Shown in pieces: positions 27,184 to 35,711 of a stretch of DNA of 64,000 bases. The notes beneath the pieces are model-generated. The model had not been told where the DNA came from. It saw only the letters and a program-made list of their open reading frames with translations, and ran no database searches. Origin of the DNA: Pseudomonadota bacterium. Lineage in GTDB: Bacteria; Pseudomonadota; Alphaproteobacteria; Rhizobiales; Methylopilaceae. Made by a program: the position numbers and the translations under genes. The stretch lies in contig JAEWFF010000032.1 of assembly GCA_023388965.1 (NCBI GenBank), positions 17,985-81,984 on the forward strand, written 5' to 3'. The first letter of the stretch is position 1. The number at the start of each line of letters is the position of its first letter.

Positions 27184-28971
27184 ATGTCAGACAAAACCAG
27201 CACAGACAATACGCGCGATCCGGAACAGGCCCGCATCGCCAAGGTCATGGCCCGCGCCGGGGTCGCCTCGCGCCGCGATGCCGAAGCATGGATCGCCGCC
27301 GGGCGCGTCTCCGTCAATGGCAAGGTCATCGCCTCGCCGGCGCTCAATGTCGGCCCGCGCGATGTGATCGCGGTCGACGGCAAGCCGCTGCCGGGGCGCG
27401 AGCGCACGCGTTTATGGCTCTATCACAAGCCGCGCGGGCTCGTGACGACGGCGCGCGATCCGGAAGGGCGCACCACGGTCTTCGAGGTCCTGCCGCCGGA
27501 ACTGCCGCGCGTCGTGTCGGTCGGGCGGCTCGATCTCAACACCGAGGGCCTGCTGCTCCTCACCAATGACGGCGGGCTTGCGCGCGTGCTGGCCCATCCG
27601 TCCACGGCCTGGCTGCGTCGGTATCGGGTGCGTGCCTTCGGCCAGGTCGAACTCGAAAAGCTCGATGCGCTGAAGCAGGGCATCGAGATCGACGGCTTTT
27701 CCTACGGCCCCATCGAAGCCGCGGTCGACCGCCAGCAGGGAGACAATGTCTGGCTCACGCTCGGCCTGCGCGAGGGCAAGAACCGCGAAGTGCGCCGCGT
27801 GCTCGAACATCTCGGCCTCAGCGTGAACCGGCTGATCCGGCTCTCGTTCGGGCCGTTTCAGCTTGGCGATCTGGGCGAGGGGGCGGCCGAGGAAATCCGC
27901 ACCCGTTATCTGAAAGACCAACTCGGCAGCCTTGCGGACGAAGCGGGCTGCGATTTCGACGCGCCTCTTATCGACCGCACGCCCGAGCCGGTGCGCCGCG
28001 CGCTGAAAGAGCGTGAGGCGAGGGCGGAGGCGCCGCGCCGCCGCGCGGGCCTGACGGAGGACCGTAAGGGCAGGCGGGTTGTGGTCGAGCGCATCGAGAA
28101 GGACAAGACGGAAAAGGACAGGACGAAGGAGCGGAAACCGGCCCGGCCCGCTCGTCCGCGCGCCGATGCTCCGCGCCCTGGCGCCGACGAACGGCCGCAG
28201 CGCACTTTCCGGCCGCGCGAGGACCGTCCGGTCCGTAATGACCGGCCGGGTGAAAGGCCGATGCGGGACGAGCGTCCGTTCCGGGGCGATCGTCCGGCGC
28301 GTCCGGAGCGGCCTTTCCGCGGCGACCGGCCGTCCCGCGAGGACGGTTCGTTTGTTCGCGAGCGGAACCCCCGTGGCGAACGGCCCGACGGCGAGCGGCG
28401 TGGCCCGCCGCGCGGTGCGGCTGGCCCGCGCCCGTTCGGTCCGCGTCCATTCGCAAAGCGCGACCGTGACGAGGCCGGGGACCAGCCCGAGAAAAAGAGC
28501 GAGCCGAGGCCCTATGGCAACCGGGTCCGTGCGTTTCGCGCCCGGCCTCCGCGTGAAGATGGGGACCGTGCGGAACGTCGCGGCCCGCCGAAGGATCAGG
28601 CACCACGCGCCGCAGGCGATTCGCGGCCGCCCCGGCGCGATGGCGATTCGCGCCCGCCACGCCGTGACGGCGAAAACCGTCCTCCGCGACGCGATGCGGA
28701 GGCTGGCCGCCCCTCATTCCGGGACGGGCAGGGCCGTCCGCCGCGTCGTGACGGAGACAAGCCGCGCGGTTTCGGTGGAAAACCCGGCGGTCGTCCCGGA
28801 GGTTTCGGCAAACCGGGGGGCGGGCCGGGCGGCAAACCGGGTGCAAGGCCCGGAGGTTTCGGCAAGCCGGGAGGGCGTCCGTCAGGCGGCCCCTCGCGCG
28901 GCGGGCGCCCCGATGGCAAACCCGGGGGCAGGCCGGGCGGCGGCCGTCCCGGCGGAAAACCCCGGCCCTGA
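27184..28971 (+). CDS. rluB: RluB-type 23S rRNA pseudouridine synthase with a very long basic tail
   Basis: Isomerises a uridine of helix 80 in 23S rRNA. Residues ~15-60 form an S4 RNA-binding domain (ARIAKVMARAGVASRRDAEA). Residues ~75-245 form the synthase domain with the catalytic Asp in SVGRLDLNTEGLLLLTNDG and the block GLREGKNREVRRVLEHLG. From about residue 265 to 595 the protein is a disordered Arg/Gly/Pro-rich tail with repeats such as SRPPRRDGD and GGRPGGFGKPGG. Total length is about twice that of E. coli RluB. It runs four bases before rsmD. Confidence 0.88.
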   Translation: MSDKTSTDNTRDPEQARIAKVMARAGVASRRDAEAWIAAGRVSVNGKVIASPALNVGPRDVIAVDGKPLPGRERTRLWLYHKPRGLVTTARDPEGRTTVFEVLPPELPRVVSVGRLDLNTEGLLLLTNDGGLARVLAHPSTAWLRRYRVRAFGQVELEKLDALKQGIEIDGFSYGPIEAAVDRQQGDNVWLTLGLREGKNREVRRVLEHLGLSVNRLIRLSFGPFQLGDLGEGAAEEIRTRYLKDQLGSLADEAGCDFDAPLIDRTPEPVRRALKEREARAEAPRRRAGLTEDRKGRRVVVERIEKDKTEKDRTKERKPARPARPRADAPRPGADERPQRTFRPREDRPVRNDRPGERPMRDERPFRGDRPARPERPFRGDRPSREDGSFVRERNPRGERPDGERRGPPRGAAGPRPFGPRPFAKRDRDEAGDQPEKKSEPRPYGNRVRAFRARPPREDGDRAERRGPPKDQAPRAAGDSRPPRRDGDSRPPRRDGENRPPRRDAEAGRPSFRDGQGRPPRRDGDKPRGFGGKPGGRPGGFGKPGGGPGGKPGARPGGFGKPGGRPSGGPSRGGRPDGKPGGRPGGGRPGGKPRP

Positions 28972-28974
28972 CCG

Positions 28975-29532
28975 ATGCGAATCATCGCCGGCCGTTTCAG
29001 GGGCCATGCCCTCAAGACGCCGAAGGGCTGGCGGACCCGCCCCACATCGGACCGGCTGCGCGAAACCCTCTTCAACGTGCTCGCCCATTCCTATGGCGAT
29101 GCGGTCGTGGGCGCGCGGGTGCTCGATCTGTTTTCGGGTACCGGGGCTCTGGGCCTCGAAGCGCTGTCGCGCGGCGCGGGTTTTGTGCTGTTCGTCGAGG
29201 AGGGGGCCGAGGCGCGCGGGGTGCTGCGCGGCAATGTCGAGGCGCTCGGGGTCGCCGGGCAGAGCCGCATCTTCCGGCGCGATGCGACCCGCCTCGGGCC
29301 GGCCCATCCCAATCCGCCGTTCTCGCTGGTTTTCGCCGACCCGCCCTATGGCAAGGGACTGGCGGAAAAAGCGCTGGTGTCCGCACGCGATGGCGGCTGG
29401 CTTTTACCCGATGCGTTAATCGTTACCGAGGAGGCGGCGGACGCCGAATTCACCGTGCCGGAGGGGTTCGAGGAAATCGAAACCCGCGTCTACGGCGAGG
29501 CGAAACTGGTGTTTTTGAAGACCTCGGTCTGA
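28975..29532 (+). CDS. rsmD: 16S rRNA (guanine966-N2)-methyltransferase
   Basis: Methylates G966 of 16S rRNA using SAM. The 185-residue Rossmann protein begins MRIIAGRFRGHALKTP and has the TRPTSDRLRETLFNVL block, SAM-binding VLDLFSGTGALGLEALSRG and the catalytic DPPYGKGL. It follows rluB by three bases, so two rRNA modification genes share a transcript. A family C repeat begins two bases after the stop. Confidence 0.94.
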   Translation: MRIIAGRFRGHALKTPKGWRTRPTSDRLRETLFNVLAHSYGDAVVGARVLDLFSGTGALGLEALSRGAGFVLFVEEGAEARGVLRGNVEALGVAGQSRIFRRDATRLGPAHPNPPFSLVFADPPYGKGLAEKALVSARDGGWLLPDALIVTEEAADAEFTVPEGFEEIETRVYGEAKLVFLKTSV

Positions 29533-29534
29533 GC

Positions 29535-29652
29535 GTGTCCCGGAAGCGGCGCAGCCGCTGTCCGGGACCCATACTCCGCAGCGTCAGAGATCGAATCGCG
29601 CTTTCACGGCGTATGGGTCCCGGGCTCGATGCTTCGCATCGCCCCGGGACAC
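29535..29652 (+). repeat. Intergenic palindromic repeat, family C (copy without insert)
   Basis: gtgtcccggaagcggc, loop gca, gccgctgtccgggac; then cccatac, a ~40-nt middle, gtatggg; then tcccgggctcgatgcttcg and catcgccccgggacac. The whole unit is nested palindromes. It is the no-insert counterpart of 46598-46775. Confidence 0.85.
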
Positions 29653-29658
29653 ACAGCT

Positions 29659-30174
29659 TTAAGGCAGCGCGTCGAGGCCCGGCTGGAAGCCGTTGAGCGA
29701 AACCGGAATTCCGATGCCTTCCTCCGGCGTCTGGAAGATGATGAAGACCGCGTTCTTGCCGCTCTTCAGCTTTTCGAGCAGCGTGTCGTCCATCACCACT
29801 TCCGCCACGCAGCCATCGGGCACGCACCGCACGAATCCGACGCGGCCGACATCGGCATCGTCGATCCGAAGGCCGAGCCCGGCGGGCAGCAGCACGCCGA
29901 GCGGGGCCAGCACGCGCAGCAGGCGATTCTGGTTGTCGGCGAGCTTCAGCACGATGATCGACAGGCCGACATTCGGCCGGTCCTCGGCGGTGACGTTTTG
30001 CACAAGCGCGCATTGCTCGCTCTTGGCGCCGGGCGGCGTGTCGCAGCGAATCTGCCAGTCGCCATGCGTCGCCTTCACCGCGCCCTGGGCGGTGGCGGCC
30101 GAGGCGGTGGAAAGAGCGAGAGCGGCGGCAAGCACGCAGCGGAGCAGGCCGGAAAAGACGGTCGGTGTGGACAT
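29659..30174 (-). CDS. Invasion-associated locus B (IalB) family protein, exported
   Basis: Periplasmic protein of the IalB family, 171 residues. A signal peptide (FSGLLRCVLAAALALSTASA) precedes a beta-rich domain with the family features HGDWQIRCDTP, KSEQCALVQNV, a RCVPDGCVAEVVMDD block with two Cys, and KSGKNAVFIIFQTPEEGIGI. The name comes from Bartonella; in free-living alphaproteobacteria the role is unclear and it need not concern invasion. ATG 30174 is chosen; TTG 30183 is in frame. Confidence 0.88.
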   Translation of the reverse strand: MSTPTVFSGLLRCVLAAALALSTASAATAQGAVKATHGDWQIRCDTPPGAKSEQCALVQNVTAEDRPNVGLSIIVLKLADNQNRLLRVLAPLGVLLPAGLGLRIDDADVGRVGFVRCVPDGCVAEVVMDDTLLEKLKSGKNAVFIIFQTPEEGIGIPVSLNGFQPGLDALP

Positions 30175-30494
30175 AAACGGCAAAGGCCCCCGAGGGATGA
30201 CGGCCGCTTTTAACGGCCGAAGGCGGGTCCGCCTAGCAGACAGTCATGGCGAGTCAAGGGCACGCCCGCGATGGATGAATATGGCGCCGCCCGGCGCGGG
30301 AAATGCGGCGCCGGCCAGAGGGGCGAACCGGGTGCCGCCTTGTATTTGTTTTCGCGCCCATATGCCGCATAGTCTGGAACTGCCCCAAAGTTGCGGCACA
30401 TCAACCTTTGTGTTTGAACGCTAAAACATGCTGGCGGCACGTCCGCGGCAGTTCCTTATCTCGGCCTACGCCCCTTTTGGAGAGCGCCCCGAAC
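30175..30494. other. 320-base regulatory gap between the IalB gene and coxB
   Basis: No credible gene. The gap serves two divergent promoters. An inverted repeat TGCCGCA (30363-30369) and TGCGGCA (30392-30398), 22 bases apart, lies ~100 bases upstream of coxB and could be an operator for the oxidase operon. I could not assign convincing -35/-10 boxes. GGAG at 30479-30482 is rather far from the coxB ATG. Confidence 0.4.
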
Positions 30495-31400
30495 ATGACG
30501 GTCGGTTCTCGCTTCGCCTGTCGGCTCCTCGCCGCTACAGCATTCGTTCTTTCCGCCGCGCCGGCTCTGGCCAGCATGGGTCAGCCATCTCCCTGGCAGA
30601 TCAATCTCCAGGATGCGGCGACACCGATCATGGAGCAGATCCACAGCTTCAATACATTCATCAACATCATCATCGGCGTGGTTACACTCCTGGTGCTGGT
30701 GCTGCTGGGGATCTGCGTTCTGCGCTTCAACGAGAAGCGCAACCCGGTGCCGTCCAAGACCACCCATCACACGATGCTCGAAGTCGTATGGTCGGTCGTT
30801 CCGGTGCTCGTGCTGGTGATGATCGCGATCCCGTCCTTCCGCCTGCTCTACGCGCAGTACGATTTCCCGAAGGCCGATCTGACGATCAAGGTGACCGGCC
30901 TGCAATGGTTCTGGAAGATCGAATACCAGACCGCCGAAGCGCCCGCCGATCCGGCCGCCGCCGCCGCAACCAATGCGCAGGCCGCCGCTCCGCAGCCGGA
31001 CTTCGAGTTCGACGCGCGCCTCCTGCCGAAGGATCAGGTCGGCGACGAGCCGTACCTGCTGGCGGTCGATAACGTCGCCGTCGTTCCGGTCGGCAAGGTC
31101 GTCCGCGTCCAGGTGACCGGCGGCGATGTCATCCACGCTTTCGCCGTGCCGAGCTTCGGCGTGAAGATCGACGCGGTTCCCGGCCGTCTGAACGAGACCT
31201 GGTTCCGGGCCGACCGCGAGGGCATGTATTATGGCCAGTGCTCGGAGCTGTGCGGCAAGGACCACGCGTTCATGCCGATCGCGTTCCGGGTCGTCAGCGA
31301 GCCGGAATATCAGGCGTGGCTGGTCAAGGCGCGTGAACAATTTGCGATGAATCCCGTGCCTCGTGCGGTCGCCGATGCGTCCGCCGCGATGAGCCGATAA
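30495..31400 (+). CDS. coxB: Cytochrome c oxidase subunit II
   Basis: CuA-carrying subunit that takes electrons from cytochrome c. The 301-residue precursor has a signal peptide (LLAATAFVLSAAPALAS), two membrane helices (IIIGVVTLLVLVLLGICVL and VVPVLVLVMIAIPSF), an Ala/Pro-rich insert, and the CuA site: His in DVIHAFAVPSFG and CSELCGKDHAFMP with both Cys, Glu, His and Met. It heads the aa3 oxidase operon and is 23 bases before coxA. Confidence 0.96.
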   Translation: MTVGSRFACRLLAATAFVLSAAPALASMGQPSPWQINLQDAATPIMEQIHSFNTFINIIIGVVTLLVLVLLGICVLRFNEKRNPVPSKTTHHTMLEVVWSVVPVLVLVMIAIPSFRLLYAQYDFPKADLTIKVTGLQWFWKIEYQTAEAPADPAAAAATNAQAAAPQPDFEFDARLLPKDQVGDEPYLLAVDNVAVVPVGKVVRVQVTGGDVIHAFAVPSFGVKIDAVPGRLNETWFRADREGMYYGQCSELCGKDHAFMPIAFRVVSEPEYQAWLVKAREQFAMNPVPRAVADASAAMSR

Positions 31401-31423
31401 GTCAACCGGAGAAGGCGAAGGTC

Positions 31424-33040
31424 ATGGCCAAGAGCGCGACCGCCCACCACGAACATTCCCACAGCGATACCCCGAAGGGTTGGCGCCGCTGGGTCTATTC
31501 GACCAGCAACAAGGACATCGGGGTCATGTACCTCGTGTTCTCGATCTTCGCGGCCCTGATCGGCGGCGCGCTGTCGGTTGCCATCCGCGCCGAGCTGCAG
31601 GAACCGGGGATGCAGATCTTCGGCGATCCGCAGATGTTCAACGTCTTTACGACGGGCCATGCGCTGGTGATGGTGTTCTTCGTCGTCATGCCGGCGACGA
31701 TGGGCGGTTTTGCCAACTATTTTGCGCCGATCATGATCGGCGCGCCGGAAACCGCGTTTCCGCGCATCAACAACATCGCCTTCTGGCTGCTGCCGCCGGC
31801 GCTCATGCTGCTCCTCATTTCGTTGTTCATGCCGGGCGCAACCGGCTCGACCGGGTTTGGCGGCGGCTGGACCCTTTATCCTCCGCTCTCGAGCGCGGGC
31901 CCCGAAGGCCATCCGGGTCCTGCGGTCGATCTTGCCATCCTCTCGCTGCACATTGCGGGCGCGTCCTCGATCCTGGGTTCGATCAACCTGATCACCACGA
32001 TCTTCAACATGCGCGCGCCGGGCATGACCATGCACAAGATGCCGCTGTTTGCGTGGTCGGTGCTGGTCACGGCGTTCCTGCTGCTGATCTCGCTGCCGGT
32101 TCTGGCGGGCGCGATCACCATGGTGCTGACGGACCGCAATTTCGGCACCACCTTCTTCCGTCCGGAAGGCGGCGGCGACCCGATCCTGTTCCAGCATCTG
32201 TTCTGGTTCTTCGGCCACCCCGAAGTGTACATCATGATCCTGCCGGGCTTCGGCATGGTCAGCCACATCGTGTCGACCTTCTCGCGCAAGCCGATCTTCG
32301 GCTATCTCGGAATGGCCTATGCCATGGTCGCCATCGGCGTGGTCGGCTTTATCGTCTGGGCCCACCATATGTACACGGTCGGCATGTCGGTGAACGCGCA
32401 GGCCTATTTCGTGTTCGCCACCATGGTCATCGCGGTTCCGACCGGCGTGAAGATCTTCTCGTGGATCGCCACGATGTGGGGCGGCTCGATCTCGTTCCGC
32501 ACCCCGATGCTGTGGGCGATCGGCTTCATCTTCCTGTTCACGCTCGGCGGCGTCACCGGCGTCGTGCTCTCGAACGCGGGCATCGACCGCGCTTTGCACG
32601 ACACCTATTACGTCGTGGCGCACTTCCACTACGTGCTGTCGCTCGGCGCCGTGTTCTCGCTGTTCGCGGGCTGGTACTACTGGTTCCCGAAAATGTTCGG
32701 CTATATGTACAACGAGACCATCGGCAAGCTGCACTTCTGGGTCACGTTCATCGGCGTCAACCTGGTGTTCTTCCCGCAGCACTTCCTCGGTCTCGCCGGC
32801 ATGCCGCGCCGCTACGCCGACTATCCGGAAGCGTTCGCCGGCTGGAACTATGTGTCGTCGATCGGCTCCTACATTTCCGGCTTTGCCGTGCTGATCTTCC
32901 TCTACGGCGTGTTCGAGGCGTTCGCGAAGAAGCGCGTCGCTGCGGGCAATCCGTGGGGAGAGGGCGCGACCACGCTGGAATGGACGCTGCCGTCGCCGCC
33001 GCCTTACCACCACTTCACCACGCTGCCGCGGGTCAAGTAA
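31424..33040 (+). CDS. coxA: Cytochrome c oxidase subunit I (aa3-type)
   Basis: Catalytic heme a / heme a3-CuB subunit that reduces oxygen and pumps protons. The 538-residue protein has twelve membrane helices. Seen are the heme His in TTGHALVMVFF, the CuB-Tyr region with the K/D-channel Glu in FFGHPEVYIMILPGFG, FIVWAHHMYTVGM, and the paired His in VVAHFHYVLSLG. The HPEVY motif marks the A1 type. GGAGAAGG lies just upstream of ATG 31424. It is followed by a hairpin and ctaB. Confidence 0.97.
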   Translation: MAKSATAHHEHSHSDTPKGWRRWVYSTSNKDIGVMYLVFSIFAALIGGALSVAIRAELQEPGMQIFGDPQMFNVFTTGHALVMVFFVVMPATMGGFANYFAPIMIGAPETAFPRINNIAFWLLPPALMLLLISLFMPGATGSTGFGGGWTLYPPLSSAGPEGHPGPAVDLAILSLHIAGASSILGSINLITTIFNMRAPGMTMHKMPLFAWSVLVTAFLLLISLPVLAGAITMVLTDRNFGTTFFRPEGGGDPILFQHLFWFFGHPEVYIMILPGFGMVSHIVSTFSRKPIFGYLGMAYAMVAIGVVGFIVWAHHMYTVGMSVNAQAYFVFATMVIAVPTGVKIFSWIATMWGGSISFRTPMLWAIGFIFLFTLGGVTGVVLSNAGIDRALHDTYYVVAHFHYVLSLGAVFSLFAGWYYWFPKMFGYMYNETIGKLHFWVTFIGVNLVFFPQHFLGLAGMPRRYADYPEAFAGWNYVSSIGSYISGFAVLIFLYGVFEAFAKKRVAAGNPWGEGATTLEWTLPSPPPYHHFTTLPRVK

Positions 33041-33071
33041 CCGGTCAGCGGCAGGCCATGTGATTACCGGT

Positions 33072-33100
33072 GGCCGGGGCGCATCGCTCCGGCCCCGGCC
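33072..33100 (+). other. GC-rich hairpin between coxA and ctaB
   Basis: ggccggggc (33072-33080) pairs perfectly with gccccggcc (33092-33100) around an 11-nt loop. No T-run follows, so it is more likely an mRNA stability or processing element than a terminator. It could set the level of coxBA above that of the assembly genes. Confidence 0.45.
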
Positions 33101-33125
33101 ATGAAAAGAGGGACCGGAAAGTCCT

Positions 33126-34064
33126 ATGAGTCTGGCGCACGATCCGATGTCGCTTTCCACCTCCGGCTATTCCGAGCCGAGCCGGGCGGAAGTGCGCGAT
33201 TTCGTGACTTTGTTGAAGCCGCGCGTGATGTCGCTCGTCGTCTTTACGGCGCTGGTCGGCATGGCGATGGCGCCCGGCAGCCTGCATCCGTTTCTCGCCG
33301 GCATCGCGCTTCTGTGCATCGCCATCGGCGCGGGCGCGTCCGGCGCGCTGAACATGTGGTGGGATGCCGATATCGACGCGGTCATGACGCGCACGCGCGG
33401 CCGTCCGGTTCCGGCCGGGCGCATGGAGCCCGGCGAGGCTCTGGCGTTCGGCATGGTGCTGTCGGCCGGCTCCGTCCTGATGCTTTATCTCGTCGCCAAC
33501 TGGCAGGCGGCGGCGCTTCTGGCCTTCACCATTTTCTTCTATGCCGTCGTCTACACGATGTGGCTGAAGCGCTGGACGGCGCAGAACATCGTCATCGGCG
33601 GTGCCGCCGGCGCCTTCCCGCCGGTCGTCGGCTGGGCCGCGATGACCGGCACGGTGTCGATCGAGCCGATCGTCCTGTTCCTCATCATCTTCGTCTGGAC
33701 GCCGCCGCATTTCTGGGCGCTCGCGCTGGTGAAGTCCGAGGATTACGCCAAGGCCGGCGTGCCCATGCTTCCCGTCGTTTCCGGCGAGGACGAGACGCGG
33801 CGGCAGATCCTGATCTATTCCGTCATTCTCGCGCCGCTCGGCGTTGCGCCGTTCGCGCTCGGCTTTGCCGGTCTTGCCTATGGCGCGACATCGATTGCCT
33901 TCGGCGCGGGTTTCCTTCTTCTGGCGCTGCGCGTCTTCCGCCTGCGTTCGGGCGATGCCGCCAAGAAAGCGGCGCGCGATCTGTTCGCCTTTTCGATCCT
34001 TTATCTGTTCGTGCTGTTCGCCGCGCTGCTCGGCGAGGCGCTGCTGACGCCATCGGGAATCTAG
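33126..34064 (+). CDS. ctaB: Protoheme IX farnesyltransferase (heme O synthase)
   Basis: UbiA-superfamily membrane enzyme that farnesylates heme B to heme O, the precursor of heme A for subunit I. The 312-residue protein has about nine membrane helices and the two Asp-bearing motifs: NMWWDADIDAVMTRTRGRP and, in the second half, a partly conserved SEDYAKAGVPMLPVVSGED. The block LKRWTAQNIVIGGAAGAFPP is typical. GGACCGGAAAG lies upstream of ATG 33126. It runs two bases before the small TM gene. Confidence 0.95.
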   Translation: MSLAHDPMSLSTSGYSEPSRAEVRDFVTLLKPRVMSLVVFTALVGMAMAPGSLHPFLAGIALLCIAIGAGASGALNMWWDADIDAVMTRTRGRPVPAGRMEPGEALAFGMVLSAGSVLMLYLVANWQAAALLAFTIFFYAVVYTMWLKRWTAQNIVIGGAAGAFPPVVGWAAMTGTVSIEPIVLFLIIFVWTPPHFWALALVKSEDYAKAGVPMLPVVSGEDETRRQILIYSVILAPLGVAPFALGFAGLAYGATSIAFGAGFLLLALRVFRLRSGDAAKKAARDLFAFSILYLFVLFAALLGEALLTPSGI

Positions 34065-34066
34065 CG

Positions 34067-34228
34067 ATGACGAAGCCGGACAAAGGAATCGTTCTGACCG
34101 ATGAGCAGCGCCGCCGCCGCCGTTCGCGCAACATCGCGATTGCCGCCGTGCTCGGAATACTGGTCGTGCTGTTCTATCTGGTCACCTTGTTCAAACTTGG
34201 CGGCAATGTCGCCAACCGGCCGTTGTGA
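34067..34228 (+). CDS. Small single-span membrane protein of the cox operon (CoxF-like)
   Basis: 53 residues: a charged, Arg-rich N-terminus (MTKPDKGIVLTDEQRRRRR), one membrane helix (AAVLGILVVLFYLVTLF) and a short tail. The size, topology and position between ctaB and ctaG match the CoxF/CtaF-type proteins annotated in alphaproteobacterial cox operons. Its exact role in oxidase assembly is not established. The stop overlaps the ctaG start (TGATG), so the two are translationally coupled. Confidence 0.85.
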   Translation: MTKPDKGIVLTDEQRRRRRSRNIAIAAVLGILVVLFYLVTLFKLGGNVANRPL

Positions 34229-34800
34229 TGTCGACGAACCGTAACCACAAGATCGTTGCCGCCGCGTGCAGCGTGTTCGTCGTGTCCATGCTGGGCGCGG
34301 CCTATGCCGCCGTGCCGCTCTACGATCTGTTCTGCCGCGTCACCGGCTTCGGCGGCACGCCGGTTATCGCCAGCAGCGCGCCCGCGCAGGCGCTCGACCG
34401 TACGATCAAGGTGCGGTTCGACGGCAATGTCACGCCGGGTCTGAACTGGGAACTGCGTCCGGTTCAGCGCGAGATCGAGGTACGGATCGGCGAAACCGCT
34501 CTGGCTTTCTACCGCGTCAGGAACCGCGCGGCCCACGACCGGTGGGGTATGGCGACCTACAATGTGACGCCGGACGTCACCGGCGGATACTTCAACAAGA
34601 TCTACTGCTTCTGTTTCGACCGGCAGCATCTGGCGGCGGGCGAGGAAGTGGACATGCCCGTCCAGTTCTTCATCGACCCGGCGATTGCCGAGGAAGCATC
34701 CCTGAACGGACTCGATACGATCACGCTGTCCTACACGTTTTTCGCGGCCGAACCGCCGGCGCAGGCCGCCGCCGGCACCGCCGCCGCGCCGAAACTCTGA
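34228..34800 (+). CDS. ctaG: Cytochrome c oxidase assembly protein CtaG (Cox11 type)
   Basis: Copper chaperone that delivers CuB to subunit I. The 190-residue protein has one N-terminal membrane helix (KIVAAACSVFVVSMLGAAYAA), then YDLFCRVTGFGGT, and a periplasmic immunoglobulin-like domain with the copper-binding pair FNKIYCFCFDRQHL. The family block VDMPVQFFIDPAI is present. ATG 34228 shares a base with the preceding stop; GTG 34225 is in frame. It is 11 bases before coxC. Confidence 0.95.
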   Translation: MSTNRNHKIVAAACSVFVVSMLGAAYAAVPLYDLFCRVTGFGGTPVIASSAPAQALDRTIKVRFDGNVTPGLNWELRPVQREIEVRIGETALAFYRVRNRAAHDRWGMATYNVTPDVTGGYFNKIYCFCFDRQHLAAGEEVDMPVQFFIDPAIAEEASLNGLDTITLSYTFFAAEPPAQAAAGTAAAPKL

Positions 34801-34811
34801 CGGAGAGAACA

Positions 34812-35669
34812 ATGGCCGAGGCACACGCCAAAAATCACGATTACCATGTTGTCGATCTGAGCCCCTGGCCGATCATCGGCGCGACCGGTGCGTTCGTCCT
34901 CGCGCTGGGCTTCGTCTACTACATGCATACGGACAATGAGAGCCATGTCACGGCCTGGGCGATGGCGCCGGGCTTTGCGCTGGTGTTCTACACCATGTTC
35001 ATGTGGTGGCGTGACGTCCGCAACGAAGCCAATACAGGCCATCACACGCGGGTCGTGCAGCTTCACTACCGCTACGGCGTCATGCTGTTCATCCTCACCG
35101 AGGTGATGTTCTTCGTCGCCTGGTTCTGGGCCTATTTCGACGTCGCGCTGTTCCCCGCCGACGCGATCCAGTTCCAGCGTGTCGAAGCCACCGGCGGGCA
35201 GTGGCCGCCGACCTCGATCGCCACGTTCAACCCGTGGGATCTGCCGCTGCTGAACACGCTGATCCTGCTCACCTCGGGCACGACCGTGACCTGGGCGCAC
35301 CATGCGATCCTCGAAGGCGACCGCGAAGGCGCGAAGAAGGCCCTGTGGCTGACCGTCGTGCTCGGCGTCCTCTTCACGATCTGCCAGGCGTTCGAGTACA
35401 GCCACGCGGCGTTCGACTTCTCGGGCAACATCTACGGCGCGACGTTCTTCATGGCGACCGGCTTCCACGGTTTCCATGTCCTCGTCGGCACGATCTTCCT
35501 CGCGATCTGCCTGCTGCGTGTCTACAAGGGCGATTTCACGCCGCAGCAGCATTTCGGCTTCGAGGCGGCCGCCTGGTACTGGCACTTCGTCGACGTGGTG
35601 TGGCTGTTCCTGTTCGCCGCGATCTATGTCTGGGGCTATGGCGGCCCGGTCGCCGGCGCCGGCCACTGA
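34812..35669 (+). CDS. coxC: Cytochrome c oxidase subunit III
   Basis: Seven-helix subunit that stabilises the oxidase and its proton uptake. The 285-residue protein begins KNHDYHVVDLSPWPIIGATG and has HHTRVVQLHYRYGVMLFILT, EVMFFVAWFWAYF, GTTVTWAHHAILEGDRE and the C-terminal AAAWYWHFVDVVWLFLF. It is the last gene of the operon core and is followed directly by a strong intrinsic terminator. Confidence 0.96.
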   Translation: MAEAHAKNHDYHVVDLSPWPIIGATGAFVLALGFVYYMHTDNESHVTAWAMAPGFALVFYTMFMWWRDVRNEANTGHHTRVVQLHYRYGVMLFILTEVMFFVAWFWAYFDVALFPADAIQFQRVEATGGQWPPTSIATFNPWDLPLLNTLILLTSGTTVTWAHHAILEGDREGAKKALWLTVVLGVLFTICQAFEYSHAAFDFSGNIYGATFFMATGFHGFHVLVGTIFLAICLLRVYKGDFTPQQHFGFEAAAWYWHFVDVVWLFLFAAIYVWGYGGPVAGAGH

Positions 35670-35674
35670 ATAAG

Positions 35675-35704
35675 AAAGCCCTCCCTTTTGGGAGGGCTTT
35701 TTTT
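35675..35704 (+). terminator. Intrinsic terminator of the cox operon
   Basis: aaagccctccc (35675-35685), loop tttt, gggagggcttt (35690-35700), continuing as a run of T. It ends eight bases before the ATG of the DUF983 gene. Confidence 0.85.
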
Positions 35705-35711
35705 AGTTTCG

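Noticed and set aside
31310..33160. Minus-strand frame opposite coxA
   Set aside because: Mirror of coxA, rich in His/Arg/Asp with no recognisable domain.
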